A stretch of 64,000 bases of DNA, from contig JAXBDG010000001.1 in assembly GCA_036320915.1 (NCBI GenBank), positions 2,356,001 to 2,420,000 on the forward strand, given 5' to 3'. This DNA is from Linnemannia elongata. Its lineage: Eukaryota; Mortierellomycota; Mortierellomycetes; Mortierellales; Mortierellaceae. Numbering within the stretch: the stretch's first letter is position 1; each line of letters starts with the position of its first letter. A model generated the notes under the pieces. The model was not told the DNA's origin. It worked only from the letters and a program-made list of their open reading frames with translations, and did not search any database. A program made the position numbers and the translations under genes. Shown one piece after another: positions 31,468 through 43,278 of the stretch.

Positions 31468-32868
31468 CTATGTAGAAATATTACTATCATCCTGCTGCTC
31501 CTGGTCCTGCGCTTTCTCACTCTGATCCTCTACAAGTCGTAAACTCTGCCATGATGCAATCTCCTGCTGGGCGAGAAACTTGTGTCGGAAGGTTGTCTTC
31601 GTCCAAAGACATCCATGTTCTGGAATAAAACGCCTGTCTTCAGACTTTTAAGATTTGCCGCTGAGGGAGAGTTGTAAAGGTACTCGAAGAGAAGCCTAGA
31701 CGACGCAGTAACGATATCATTACGGCCTTCCGCTGCCAATGAAGTTCGAGTGTCGTCAAACAAGGCGTGTGGACTTCCAGTTCTTTCAGCAGCAAGGATG
31801 ACAGTCGGATGCCCATAAGGTCCATTCTGAAGTGATGGGACATATCTCGAGCGCTTGTTGTCGAAGATCCTGTATTAGTGTCCTGTCGTAGGTGGAAAAG
31901 TAGAACGTTTCGAGATCGAGGGAGAGCGTCTTGATATAGCCACACAGTAGTGTCAGGTCGAGTCCTGAAGAGATCATCCCAATCAGCTTCAGTACCTTAA
32001 GCCGGGGAGCGGAACTCAGAATGTGCGCGTGAGCATGCTGTGCTGTAGGGTGATTTAGTTGAGTGTAAGTGACCGAAGAGCAAGGTCCCTGTGTGGGGTC
32101 ATCGGTTCATCCTCCCATCTGAGGCAGTTGTAGTCACACCTGATGGTCTCGATCGAAAGCATCTCCAACAAGGGGCACCGACGCAAGATCCTGTTAAAGT
32201 TGAAGGACGCGTTCCTTGACGAATGGATGTGGAGCGTGACGTTGGCGAGGGTTTCGGGGCAGGGAAACGTATCGAAGGAGCCGCTGATGTACTGGACAAT
32301 TTCGATGTCCATTTCTCTGAGGGGCGAGAAAGAATGGAAGGCCGGTTTGTGCTTGTGTGTTGCGGTCTGGTTCCGTGTCTCCAATTGCTTCCGATATTCC
32401 ACCTGGCTGTCGACAATGACATCCCTGATATTCGACTTGAAGGGGTTCTTGACGTCTATAAATAACAAAAACGAAAGAAAGGTCAATTGAAAAGTCGCTT
32501 GCATATCTTCTCCGAAAGGTACAAACACGCACGAAATCCTTAACTCGACTCACTTCATCTACAGTGTGGTAACAGCAAAGACGGGTGGCTCCAGTGAGTC
32601 GCGAGACGACAAGTTCCGGTTGTCGCAGTCGCATCCTCAGTTCGTTCTTGTAGTAGACGGTGCGTGGGATGCGGTTTATATTCATATGGAGCCAATGACG
32701 GCATACGAGTATAGCTGTCCTGCGCAGAGTAAAGTCATCCGTGAAGTAGAAGATACGCTCGAGGATCTCGGGTATGTCAATTAGTGATGGTCTTTTCCTG
32801 CTCGGGTGATGAATGGCTGGCGGTGGCGATTTCGACATTCAGGAGAAGGTGCTCTTGAACAGTTCCAT
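31468..32868 (-). pseudogene. Family B F-box pseudogene, sister of 36835-38908
   Basis: Begins M-E-L-F-K-S-T-F-S, then TGA where sisters have Arg. The F-box region (I-D-I-P-E-I-L-E-R-I-F-Y-F-T-D-D-F-T-L-R-R-T-A) is almost identical to the 38908 gene, and both have an intron at the same place. Here the donor equivalent has changed and no splice restores the frame. Downstream the family blocks appear in three different frames (R-S-L-T-L-N then stop; I-T-S-E-W-T-L-W-A-S-D; L-L-F-E-Y-L-Y). A deletion joins the F-G-R-R-Q region directly to the last charged helix, removing about 150 residues. Confidence 0.88.
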
Positions 32869-32989
32869 TATTGTTTTGTTGGTAGGTAATGGGTGAAGGT
32901 GCGAGGGAACGGATGAAAGAAAGAAGGAAACGAAAAGGGAAAGTTGGGGAGAGAAGAGCGTGTTCGCGTCGCAAGGCATGAAAGTCGGG

Positions 32990-33022
<33 letters not shown>

Positions 33023-33559
33023 AATTGATGCGACAGCCACAATGTACGTTTGAGTCACAAGGTCCACGAGTAGACTTGTGCGGGTTTTCAATTTTAAGAC
33101 TAGATTCATTTTCCCCTTCTTCCATTACCCTCTTGGGTGTGCTCACTAAGAAGGATGCGTCAACTAACTGGAGACGTAGGTCAATGGCACCCTATCATGA
33201 AAGCAAAGAGGCCTCGTTTTGTCTGCTTGCAATCCTCAGGCAAATGTCCCGACTCGGAAAAGTGGTTGAACACGTTGTTTGATCAATTGGTTATGAACCT
33301 TATTTTCGCCTGCCAACAAACCCGCGGCGTGTGCCATCAAACTCACGTTTCCTCCCTTGTCGCAACAAATGGTTTTTCATCTCAGACCGCACTGTCCCTT
33401 TTCCTTCTTCTTCCTTTGCCCACCTTCCCTTTTCACTTGTTCTTCCCCCCCATCTTCCCTTCATTCCCACCATACGTACCTTTCTTCTCTTCATACACAT
33501 AACTTAAACATCACAACACCAAGGACTGACAAAGGCACAAACACCTGCAAGGATAATCC
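32869..33559. other. Spacer and divergent promoter region with A29 run
   Basis: Lies between the dead family B gene and the intact family C gene. An uninterrupted run of 29 A occupies 32990-33018. The right part (33400-33500) is a strongly CT-rich leader for 33560. Confidence 0.5.
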
Positions 33560-36500
33560 ATGCATGCCCACCAGCGGTTCAGACATGGCAACCTCGTCGA
33601 GTCACTAGCTCTCCGCACCGACACCAACGGGGTCCTCTACAGCCAACTCTCTGACATCCAAGACTTCTTTCCTGGCGCAGCCAGGTTTAAGATCGGTAAC
33701 GTGAACCTTCTTTTCCTTGAGGACGACAGCGGACAACGGTACGTTATTTTTACCTACCGTCACCTTGCAAAGGCAAGATAATAGCCTTTTGTTCAAACAA
33801 ACTAACAACCGGGTTCGTCATTTCCTCACCGTAGGCATGAGCCGAGGAGGATTGCACATTACCCGGACTTCACCATCGACGTTGTCCTTGCCTCCCAGGT
33901 CGAGTCCCCCTTGAGCCCTCCTACTTCTGCGCCGTCAAGAATTGAGACCCAAGATTTCTCCAGCAATCACGTGTCCCGAGCTCCGAGCGAAGACGAACAG
34001 TTTGCCAATGGTTCTCTGGTCCTGCTGTCGGACGCCCCTACACCCTCACCTTTTACCTCAAACCAGTGGTCAACTTCACTGCCGTCAACCACACGGATTG
34101 TCACCCGACCCATACTGGAACTATCTTCAGTTGCTGCAGAGATCTCGCATATCCAACAACAGCTTGAACGCTCCGTGGACCAACAATCAGCATATCACCG
34201 ACAACTTCTTGAGAAACTGGTTCATATGATGCAGGAGCAGGCGGAGTCAAAGGAGCGGGAGGAGAGAATGTTGCAGGAGCAGGCAGAGTCAAAGGCGAGG
34301 GAGGAAAAGATGTTAAGGATGCAACAGGAGACCATTGACCGATTGATTGTCAACCAGCAGCGTGTCGATGCTATCTTGGTCCAGAACTATGAGTTGCATG
34401 AGTATCCGATACCGAGGCTGTTTGTCATCTTACCGAACTCGTACCAAACCTGGGATCCGAGGTCGTTCTTGACGGAGAGGTTTAGGTTGTTCTTTCTTTG
34501 TGAATGCGGCGAGCATTGCAGGGCTGATTCTGGAGACAATGTATTGGATTTGGCCAGGATCCCCGCCAATTTTATTCCTGCTCCTGGATCGATTCAAGTC
34601 AAGAACAGCATCCATCTAGCCAACCATGAGGGGTACGAGATCTCACGGCCGACAGACTTCTTTGATCGGTATGGGCCCTATGTATTGGGGATGCTTAAGA
34701 TTTTGAAGCATTGCTTGACCGTGGCGAGCATGGTGGCTCCAGCAGCTCAGGGTAGTTTGGATGACGTTGTGCAAGGAGTCGAGTCATTGACCAGGAATAC
34801 TCTGGAGGCAGTGGATATGTCTATTGGGTTCCTGGAGCAAAAACTGGAAAACTTCAAGACGATGAATGAGCAGGAAGGGGAGGAAAACGAGGATGTGTTT
34901 GGGAGGCTGGCGGCGCTTGAGGGAGCTGACCTCAGGAGACTGGATACTTTCCTGCGCAACAACGACCAGGACAAGATTTTGGGCAACTTGTACAGGATCA
35001 CGACAGATGCAGGCCATGTCAAGTGGGTCTGTTTGGAGCACTACCGGGAAGCCTATCGCGAGACAGCCATGCGGGCCTTTCTTCAGATCGTTGAGACAAA
35101 CGCTGGTGTCTATGATCCTCACCTCAGAAAAGTCACCATTAGCCTAAAGTCCAGCACCACATCTCAGGACTTTTTCAAACGACTCACTACCCAAGCCCCG
35201 GCCGTCAACGAACTGGATGTCTCACTGGACTGGAAGTTTAGTTCGTCGGATCTGTCTACACTGACCGAGAGTCTTGCCAAATCCAACATCCGTTACCTCA
35301 AACTGGACCTGAAGGAGAAATATGGAGACGATCGGCCACGACGGGAGACAGTGTTGCCTGGGAAGGGCAAGTACCAGGCGATCTTGGGCCTTTTGTCGAA
35401 CAGGAAGCTGCAGGGTCTCGCCTTGACCAACATATACTACTTTGGACTCCGCACATCCCAGTTGTCCTCTCAGGCGCCGTCTTGTCTCCGGAGTTTTCAC
35501 TACCTGCAGAGGGTAACGGCATCAGACGAACCTCGACTGATTGGGATCCTTTCTCTCAGCCCCGGACTTGCTGACCTGAGGCTTGGGTCGTTCGCCTATT
35601 TCAGCGAGGGCTGCCCCAACCTCAGCCGAGCCATCGAGGCATTACCCAAACTGCAGAGCCTACACCTACAGTATATGTCATCCGTTGTAAATGGTGCAAG
35701 TGCAGGTGGTGCCTCTAATTTTACTTGGGACAAGCCAGACTGTCCTCCATATGGCATTAACAGGCTACGGGAACTCGTTTGCGGTGGTGTCTCCTTCGAC
35801 GTCGATCTCTTGGAAGACGTTGCTCGTCAATCGTCGACTTTGCTTGAGGTTTTGGCGCTCCGTAGCGCTGAAGATCAAGTACGTCCTTTCAACTTGTACC
35901 CCACCGATTCCAAGGTCCTCCTATCGCAGCGAGATGACTCATCGTCACCTTTGTACACTGTCGAGCCGATTGAACGGCCCTTCTCCAAAATGACCCATCT
36001 GGATCTAAGGGTACAACTGACCAAGCCCTCGATGGACTTCCTGACCTCAGTCTTGCCGCGGTTAGAACTTGTTCATTTCGGAGCCAATGGTGCGACCAAG
36101 GATCTCCTTCGATATATCAACTATGCCTCCTTGAAATCGATCTGGCTGGCCGAGATGGACGACTATGACCTCCAACCATTCTACGATGCCGTATTCTCCG
36201 ATCACATAAAGGATTCCTGTCATCCCCCTTCCTCCCAGATCGAGTCGATGCGTGTCAGCAAGATCACAGGGTTCTATAACGTCTCCAGCTTGGTCCGGTC
36301 GATCCCCTTGAAGCGATTGCAGATGATTGACTGCAGTCAAAATGACCTGGCGGATGCCCTCCTCGTCGTCAATCTCTCTCGACTCCAGGAGCTCTCCATA
36401 TTCCAGCAGTCTTATGAATGGCCGACTGAGGCGGTGTTAGCACCAAGATCGAACGAGTTCACGGAAGAACTGGTGGTCAAGTATGGGTACTATGACCATG

Positions 36501-36643
36501 TTGAGAAACAGAAGTTCCTCCTTGAAGAGTCTAGGGGTCTGGAGGGGACAAAGTTTAAGTTGGCGAGGGGGCGTGTTCAGGCCATTGGCATGATGCGTCA
36601 GTACGAAGAGTACTCCCAGTCCATCTTTGGTGGGCATACCTAA
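33560..36643 (+). CDS. Family C NLR-like protein: ubiquitin/TDP43-NTD-like domain, coiled coil, LRR (995 aa)
   Basis: Exons 33560-33738 and 33835-36643; exon 1 is 179 nt, as in the 39625 gene and the relic at 17336. Residues 12-80 form a small domain (V-L-Y-S-Q-L-S-D-I-Q-D-F-F-P-G-A ... R-I-A-H-Y-P) that resembles the TDP-43 N-terminal domain pattern (D-G-T-x-L-L-S-x-x-x-x-x-F-P-G-A). A Glu/Gln/Arg-rich coiled coil follows (about 160-230, repeated Q-A-E-S-K-x-R-E-E). Then comes a conserved block, Y-E-L-H-E-Y-P-I-P-R-L-F-V-I-L-P and F-R-L-F-F-L-C-E-C-G-E, an A-L-E-G-A-D-L-R-R-L helix, and G-N-L-Y-R-I-T-T with H-V-K-W-V-C. The rest is LRR-like. No NTPase motif and no signal peptide were seen. 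Role unknown; an intracellular sensor or scaffold is inferred. Confidence 0.85.
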
Positions 36644-36834
36644 TTGAATTAAATGGATTGGTTTATGACCTTTTTTTATGGGCTTGTTTGGCTGATTCTC
36701 TACTTTTTTCTTTTAATCTCGCTCCCCCTTTCTCTTGTCTGATGCTTTTCTTTTACTTTTTCCTTTCCTCGATGCTCACACCCAAAGGCTTGGAAAAATA
36801 ATCGTTGCTGATCTTTTCTTTTTTCCACTGTTCA

Positions 36835-38908
36835 TTAGTTCTTTTCTTTATTGCAGAATGTTTCTTTCAGCACCTTCTCAGGTGCTCGTAACATGGGATG
36901 TTCAAAGGACAATCCTGTCAGAGTCGGGAATGGAACCAAAGATCCTGCGTCAATTTTTGCGATTGTCTCCGCAACTTCACTTAGTAGCCCCAGTGATCGA
37001 AGCTGACCCCGCAGTTCGGTATCCAATGGACCACCGTTACCTCCAGAATTTTTGCCATAATCCTGCTGCTCTTGATCCTGCGCCCGAAACCATTCCTCCT
37101 CCGCGAGTTGCTGTTGCTGCCAAGACTTGATCTCAAGTTGTTTTGCCACCTTGAAATCGTCGCCACGACCTGTCGGCACAATCCAGCTCAGATCAACTTC
37201 CTTACAAGATACAGTTGTCTTTCCTGCAGCAGAAACCACGCTTAGTCTCCGCAAATGTCTCAGTCGACCCAGCAAACAGAATCCGCTCTTCAGAGCCATT
37301 GGAATCCTGTAAGTGTTGCGAGATCCGGAGGCGAAGGCACCCTCAGGAGTGTTGTAATAAGGGTAAAATATCTCGAGCTCCTCCAAATGTGGGACAACCT
37401 TGGAGATGTATCCGTACACGATGCGACTCTGTAGCCGCTTCTTCAGCGAGGCTGCCGGGTCTCGGAGGTTGATGTGTAGGACGCGAAGATTGCGGCAACG
37501 CCATATCCCAGAGCAAGATGGAGATTCCTGGAGTGCCGGCAAGAGTATGTCCATGGCTTGTTTGTATTGGTTGGGGTATCGTCCTCGGCGGTAGAGATCC
37601 ATGTCCTGATGAAAAATTCCTGCCTTCAAAGTTGCCAGATGCACCGCTTGGGAGGAGTCGCATAGGAACTCGAAAAGTAGTCTTGAGGCCCTGATAATAT
37701 CGTCTGGACTCTTTTCGTTGTCAACAAGGCCACCCTTCCACCGCCAATACAGCTCCAGTGTCGTCAACGAGGGGGTATGTGCTTCTAGTTCCTTCAACAG
37801 CGAAGGTGTCATGTCGGCCGCCCACAAGTTCCATTCTGATGTAACAGGACATAACTCAAACACTTGTTGCTGAACATCCCGCGGCAAAGGTTGCTCATGG
37901 ACGGAGATGTGAAAGGTCTCGAGTTCAATGGGAAGGGTCTTGATGAGGCGGAACAGCCTTGGCAAGTGGAGTCTCGAGTCAACCATCGAAATCAGCCTGA
38001 GCACTTTCAAATGCGGTGATAAAGTCAGGAGGTGCTCGAGTCTAGCCTGGTCCATAGTGACGTGGTTCAGTGTAAGATGTCGAAGAGTCAAATTCTGCGG
38101 CGCCATCGGTGCATCCCACGAAAAATAAAGTCTATCTGTGATCTGTGCCTTGACAATTAGAACTTCCAGCAACAAGCACTGGGACAGAATCCTGCTAAAG
38201 TTGAAGGACTGGCTCCCTGATGATCGGATATGAAGAGTAATGTTGGTCAGGGTATGCGGGTAAGGGAATGCATCGAGGGAGCCGTTGATGTAAAGACGAA
38301 AGTCGATGACTATTTCTCTGAGTGGCGAAAAGGTATAGATGACTGGTTTGAGTTTGTGCGCTGGGGTCCGGGCCCGTTTCACCGATTGTTTCCGATATTC
38401 TTCCTGGCTGCTGCTGATGAGATCCCCAAAGTTTGGCCTCGATGGGTCCCACCGAACTAAAGTAAAGGAAAACAAAAGGGAACAAAATTCTGTGAATTGA
38501 AGAACGTGTTCTCCATACACTCATAAAGATAAAGCAAATCAAGATTATGTCCAGGAGCATTATTTGGTATCGCAGACCACATTGGTGCACATTCTCACCT
38601 CGTACCACATCATCCCCTATCAAATAACAGTAGAGTCGACTGGCTCCCGTCAGTCGAGCGACCACAAGCTCCGGTTTTTCCTGTCCTATGCTGTAGTTGT
38701 AGTAGACGGTGCGTGAGAACCGATTCACGTTGATGTAGCACCATTGACGACATACAAGGACAGCTGTCCTGCGTAGAGTGAAATCGTCCGTGAAGTAGAA
38801 AATCCGCTCGAGGATCTCGGGAATGTCGATTGGTGATGGTTTTGTCCTGACTGGTTGAATGATGGGCTGTCGTGCTGTTCTTAAGAATAAGTTCCGGAGT
38901 GAATTCAT
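36835..38908 (-). CDS. F-box/LRR-like protein, family B, with intron (643 aa)
   Basis: Exons 38908-38599 and 38456-36835 on the minus strand, one 142-nt GT-AG intron in phase 1, total 644 codons. The leader M-N-S-L-R-N-L-F-L-R-T-A precedes the F-box at about residues 27-70 (I-D-I-P-E-I-L-E-R-I-F-Y-F-T-D-D ... V-C-R-Q-W). The intron splits the coding sequence just after R-L-Y-C-Y-L-I-G-D-D. LRR-like blocks include L-S-P-H-L-K-V-L-R-L, W-N-L-W-A-A-D-M-T-P-S, Y-G-Y-I-S-K-V-V-P-H-L and the C-terminal L-R-S-L-G-L-L-S-E-V. Other family B genes here are intronless, so the intron marks this copy and 31468-32868 as a subclade. Confidence 0.9.
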
Positions 38909-39624
38909 GACGATGAGGAGAGGTAGGTGGAATGGAGAAAATCAAAGGGAAAAATAGAAAAAGAGAGGGAAATAAGAGTGATGGCAAAAAAGAAAGGGAC
39001 AGCGTGAGAAAAGAAGCATCAGCGAGGGCCCAAAGTCGAAAAATCAGTCTAGGTCCTTTTTGACAATCCTAAAGCTTATTTGGAGAGCCCCGCTCGGCGC
39101 ATGGCAAAAAGTCGGGTATAGGGTGTTCAAGGTGCCAGAGGGAAGAGTGTAAGCAAGAAGATGCAAAGATCTGGTAAGACAGATGGACGGCAATCAACCA
39201 AGGATCTGGTGCCTGGCTTACTCGTCTCTTTTTTTTTTCACTTTATCTGGCGGTTTCCTCTTGTTCAACGAGCGATAGCCACAATGCGATATTGCGGTGC
39301 TGCTCACACACAAAACAAGCAAAATATATAATTCAATTGACAGATGGCCATGGCGAGTGTTCCGAAGAAGGGTGTAGCTTTGTAATATAGCATGGTCTTT
39401 GTTCTTTCACCACTCTTTACGCCTGTCCCTTGCCCTTTCTCCTAACCCCTCATTACATCCCTCTTTCTTTCCCTCCTTTCACTTTTCTCATTCATCAACT
39501 TCATCTTTCCAATAACCAAATTCGTTACATCACCAACGACATTTCTTGAACAGTAGTCGTCTTCATCACCACTCATCAACAAAACACATCACTGCCCACT
39601 CTCTGCCTCTGAATCAGTTACAGG
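38909..39624. promoter_or_regulatory. Divergent intergenic region between family B and family C genes
   Basis: About 715 bases separating head-to-head starts. Purine-rich near 38909-39010 (leader of the minus gene) and a long CT-rich leader from 39400 to 39600. No certain TATA box. Confidence 0.45.
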
Positions 39625-42600
39625 ATGACACTTCACCAACGATTCCGTCTCGACGACGTTGTCGAATGCCTTGCTGTCTGTCAGGGCAAGGACGGTCTAC
39701 TTTACAGTCGACTCGATGATATCCAAGAGACTTTCCCCGGCGCTATCCGATTTAAGCTGGGCAAAGTCACTATCAACTTTCTCACAGACGAAAATGGGAA
39801 CAGGTGCGTAACAAAGGAGAGGAGGACCTCAACGACCAACACTTTGCATGAGTCGATAGCAGACGAACTAACAATAATTCTTGTGCGATATATAGGTACG
39901 AGCCCAAAAGGATTGCCTACCATCCGGAGCACATCATCGACGTCGTTTGTGCTGCTCCTGTGTCTGTTCTCTATGTCGATGCCTCCTTCGGCACCGTTGT
40001 TGGTTCCTCTTCAGGGACCGAATCTTTTTCCTCTACGGGTCATTTGCTCTCAACCAACCATGTAAACCTCTTGGTGTCGAATCTTTCGTTGCAGCCTCTC
40101 ACATCCACCTGCCACAATGCACCTGCTCAGTCCCCCATCTACCTTCCTTCGTCCACATATTATCCTCAACAGTCTGTGTCCTTGGCCCGCCCTATGGCCG
40201 CACTTTCGTCCATCAATTCAAGTATCGCCAACCTCCAGCTCCAGCTCGAAAGATCAACCGACCGGCAATCAATCCATCACCAACAGCTCCTTGAGCAACT
40301 CATCCAACTGGTTGCACACCAGAATGAGTTAGTCGCGCAACAGAATGAAATGCTCAGGACACAGGCCGAGTCGAAAGAGAGGGAGGAGAAGATGTTGGCG
40401 GAGCTCGAGGCGGCCAAGGAGCGAGACCAAGAACTACACAGGATGCAACAACAGGTCATCGACCGCCTCATCGTCGCACAGCAACGTGTTGATACTATTT
40501 TGGTCCAAAATTATGAGCTCCACGAATACCCGATCCCGCGGCTGTTTGTCATCTTGCCGGACACGTACGAAAGTTGGGATCCGCGCAACTTTCTGAAGGA
40601 GAGATTTCGACTGTTCTTCCTCTGTGAGTGCGGTGAGGATTGTGGATCGGGGACAAGCGATGGTACCACCTCAGGTGAGCTCGCCAACACCGCCGCCGAT
40701 ACCCCAGTTTCCCCCATTCGCGTCAGGAACCGCATCCATTTAGCCAAGCATGAAGGATATGAACTCTCGCGCCCAACCGAGTTCTTTGACCGCTATGGCC
40801 CGTACGTGCTTGGAATGCTCCGGATCCTGAAACATTGTCTGGCAGTGGCGGCCGTTGTGGTTCCTGCTATTGCCCTGGCAGACAACGGCGTCAAGGATGT
40901 TATGGATGGGGTCAGGTCGATCTCAGAGAGCACGATGCAGGCAGTGGATTTGTCGATCAGCTTTCTAGAGCAACAGGTCGATGGTAATGGAGTGTCAGAT
41001 GATTTCATGAGAACACGATCAGATGAACAGGATACCGACGACATGTTTGAGAGTCTTGCTGCACTCGAGGGAGCAGATCTCAGAAGATTGGGCACGTTCT
41101 TGCGGAACAACGACCAAGATAAGATTCTCGGTAACCTATACAGAATCACGACCGAGCAGGGGCATGTCAAATGGGTTTGCTTCCAGCATTATAAAGAAAC
41201 CTACCGCGAAACCGCCCTGGTGTCGTTCGTCCAGTCTGTTGAATCCGCTGGCGGACCTTATGACCCCCATCTTCGCAGGGTCACCATTAACCTCAAGTCC
41301 AGTACCACCGCCAAGGACTTTTTCAAACGACTCACTACACAGGCTACTGCAGTTGACAACTTGGATGTCACTCTCAGTTGGGACTTTGGCTCCGCGGATT
41401 TAGTCAACCTCGTCGATATGGTCGCCAAGTCGAACGTCAGATCCTTCACACTCGATCTCCAGGACGACTCCACCTCGAACTCGGCTCTCGCTGCATTTCG
41501 ACCCGGCAAGGGTCGATATCACTCCCTTCTCGGCCTTCTCGCCAATAAAAACCTTCGCCGACTGCAGCTGTCCAACACTCACCAGCTCGGAACTCGTACC
41601 TCGAACCTTCCCTCCAGCGTCGTCGCCTCATGGATGCAAAGCTTCCAATTTCATGGACAAGTCAATGAAGAAGGCAGGGATCGCCTAACGAATATCCTGT
41701 CGCGCTGTCCTAATCTTGTAGATCTCCGTCTCACTGGCTCGCAACTGCTATCCGAAAGGAACAAGATGGACTCGAGTTTGCATCTTCAGATCTTTAGGTT
41801 GAACAAGCTGCAACGACTGCATGTTACGGCCTGGCATAATAGAGACTGGCCAAAGACGTCTGAAGGACTTATATGGAAAGATGGGATGCCGTTGCAGGAG
41901 CTTGTCTGCAACACAGGAGCTCTGGAGTACAGCTTTGTTAAGGAATCCATCCGGCGGTCGCACGATATTTTGGAGGTCCTTGTTCTTTTCGACGTTTTTA
42001 CGGACTATACTCCGATTGATTTAACGTCAAAGACCAACGGTGAATCTTCTGACGGACTCTACTTTCCAAGACTGACACACCTGGATCTTCGTGTTCCACT
42101 GGCGAACGGCTCACTGGAGTTCTTGTCATCAATGCGCCGACTGAATCTCATCCACTTTGGATGCGATAGCAGGACCGATTCGCTTCTTCTATGCATCAAC
42201 CTCGCCTTGTTGAAGTCACTGTCACTCGATGAAGACCGATATACTACCTTCAGGCTACTCAGGGAAGCAATACGAAGTGTGAGAGGGGAATGCCAGATCG
42301 AGTCCTTAAGTGCCCGCGTCGACGATTTTAAGAAAGACCTTTTCGGGATCCTCAAGGTGCTCCGACCAAAGCGATTTTTTCTGAGCCATGTATCCTCACT
42401 TGATGCGCATTACATAATCCGGAGTCTAAACCCGTCCATCCTGCAACCAACTTCCCTCGTTATGCCAGACTACTTGACAAAGGCTGGATTCATCGCTTCT
42501 TCCTGGAGAAAAGAGGAGTCTGTTGGGTCGCTTGTGGTCCAATTTGATGACTGGGCTTGGAAGACGCGCACGACTGAAGGTGATAAGGGTGCCGTTACGG

Positions 42601-42710
42601 GCATAGCAGTGCCTATCCCTCCATTTGAATATAAGTTCCAGAACGAAGGGGGCGAATGGGATCATCATTTTCGGTTCTTGCAGCCCATTCTTCCGGAATA
42701 TTCAAATTGA
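39625..42710 (+). CDS. Family C NLR-like protein: ubiquitin/TDP43-NTD-like domain, coiled coil, LRR (997 aa)
   Basis: Exons 39625-39803 (179 nt) and 39896-42710. The N-terminal domain (L-L-Y-S-R-L-D-D-I-Q-E-T-F-P-G-A ... R-I-A-Y-H-P) is followed by a Ser/Pro-rich linker and a long coiled coil (L-Q-L-Q-L-E-R-S-T-D-R-Q-S, Q-N-E-M-L-R-T-Q-A-E-S-K). The invariant middle follows: Y-E-L-H-E-Y-P-I-P-R-L-F-V-I-L-P, F-F-L-C-E-C-G-E, H-L-A-K-H-E-G-Y-E-L-S-R-P and F-D-R-Y-G-P-Y-V-L. Then G-N-L-Y-R-I-T-T-E-Q-G-H-V-K-W-V-C and LRR-like segments to the end. The LRR half is much more diverged from the 33560 protein than the middle is, as expected if it recognises variable targets. Confidence 0.87.
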
Positions 42711-43278
42711 CCGTTTTTATTGACTATTATTTAACATGAATAGCACAATGCTTCTTTCCAATTCTTGCAATTTATATATGTGAGTATGTGTAGATATGTA
42801 TACAATGTTTGTCAATGCAGATGTTCTTCTTTATTAAGAACGATACCGTATCAGGCACAAAATTCAAAGCCAAGCACTTTGTTCGGTCGCCCTTTGGAGA
42901 GAGAACAAGTATTTCACTTCCATTTTTTTTCTTCTTACACACCTGTGTAGTTACACAGCCTTTCTTAGCAATTATTAGCGTCAGTTGTGATGATCGGACC
43001 TATTATAAAGAGGGCATTGCTATCAACAAAGGCCATGTACCAGACCCAGTAACTCGGCACGCAATGAATCATAGCCTCCCAAGAACAATCAGCTCGACGC
43101 GAAAAGAATTAGCACTTCGCTTTGCTTGACAGTGTCAAAGGTGATTGTGACTGTATTTCTGTTTACGCCTTCTGACGATAGTGTTCTGTTCTCGTTATTT
43201 TCCTTTCTTTTTCTCTCGTTCACACTCATATAGACAATCGCCAACACCACTATTTCACCCACCATCCTCACCTCAAGG
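42711..43278. other. 3' flank and spacer
   Basis: GTATGTG/ATATATG-rich 3' flank resembling that after the partial gene at 1-92, then about 400 bases with nothing recognised. The last 80 bases are CT/CA-rich, probably the old leader of the relic at 43279. Confidence 0.4.
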
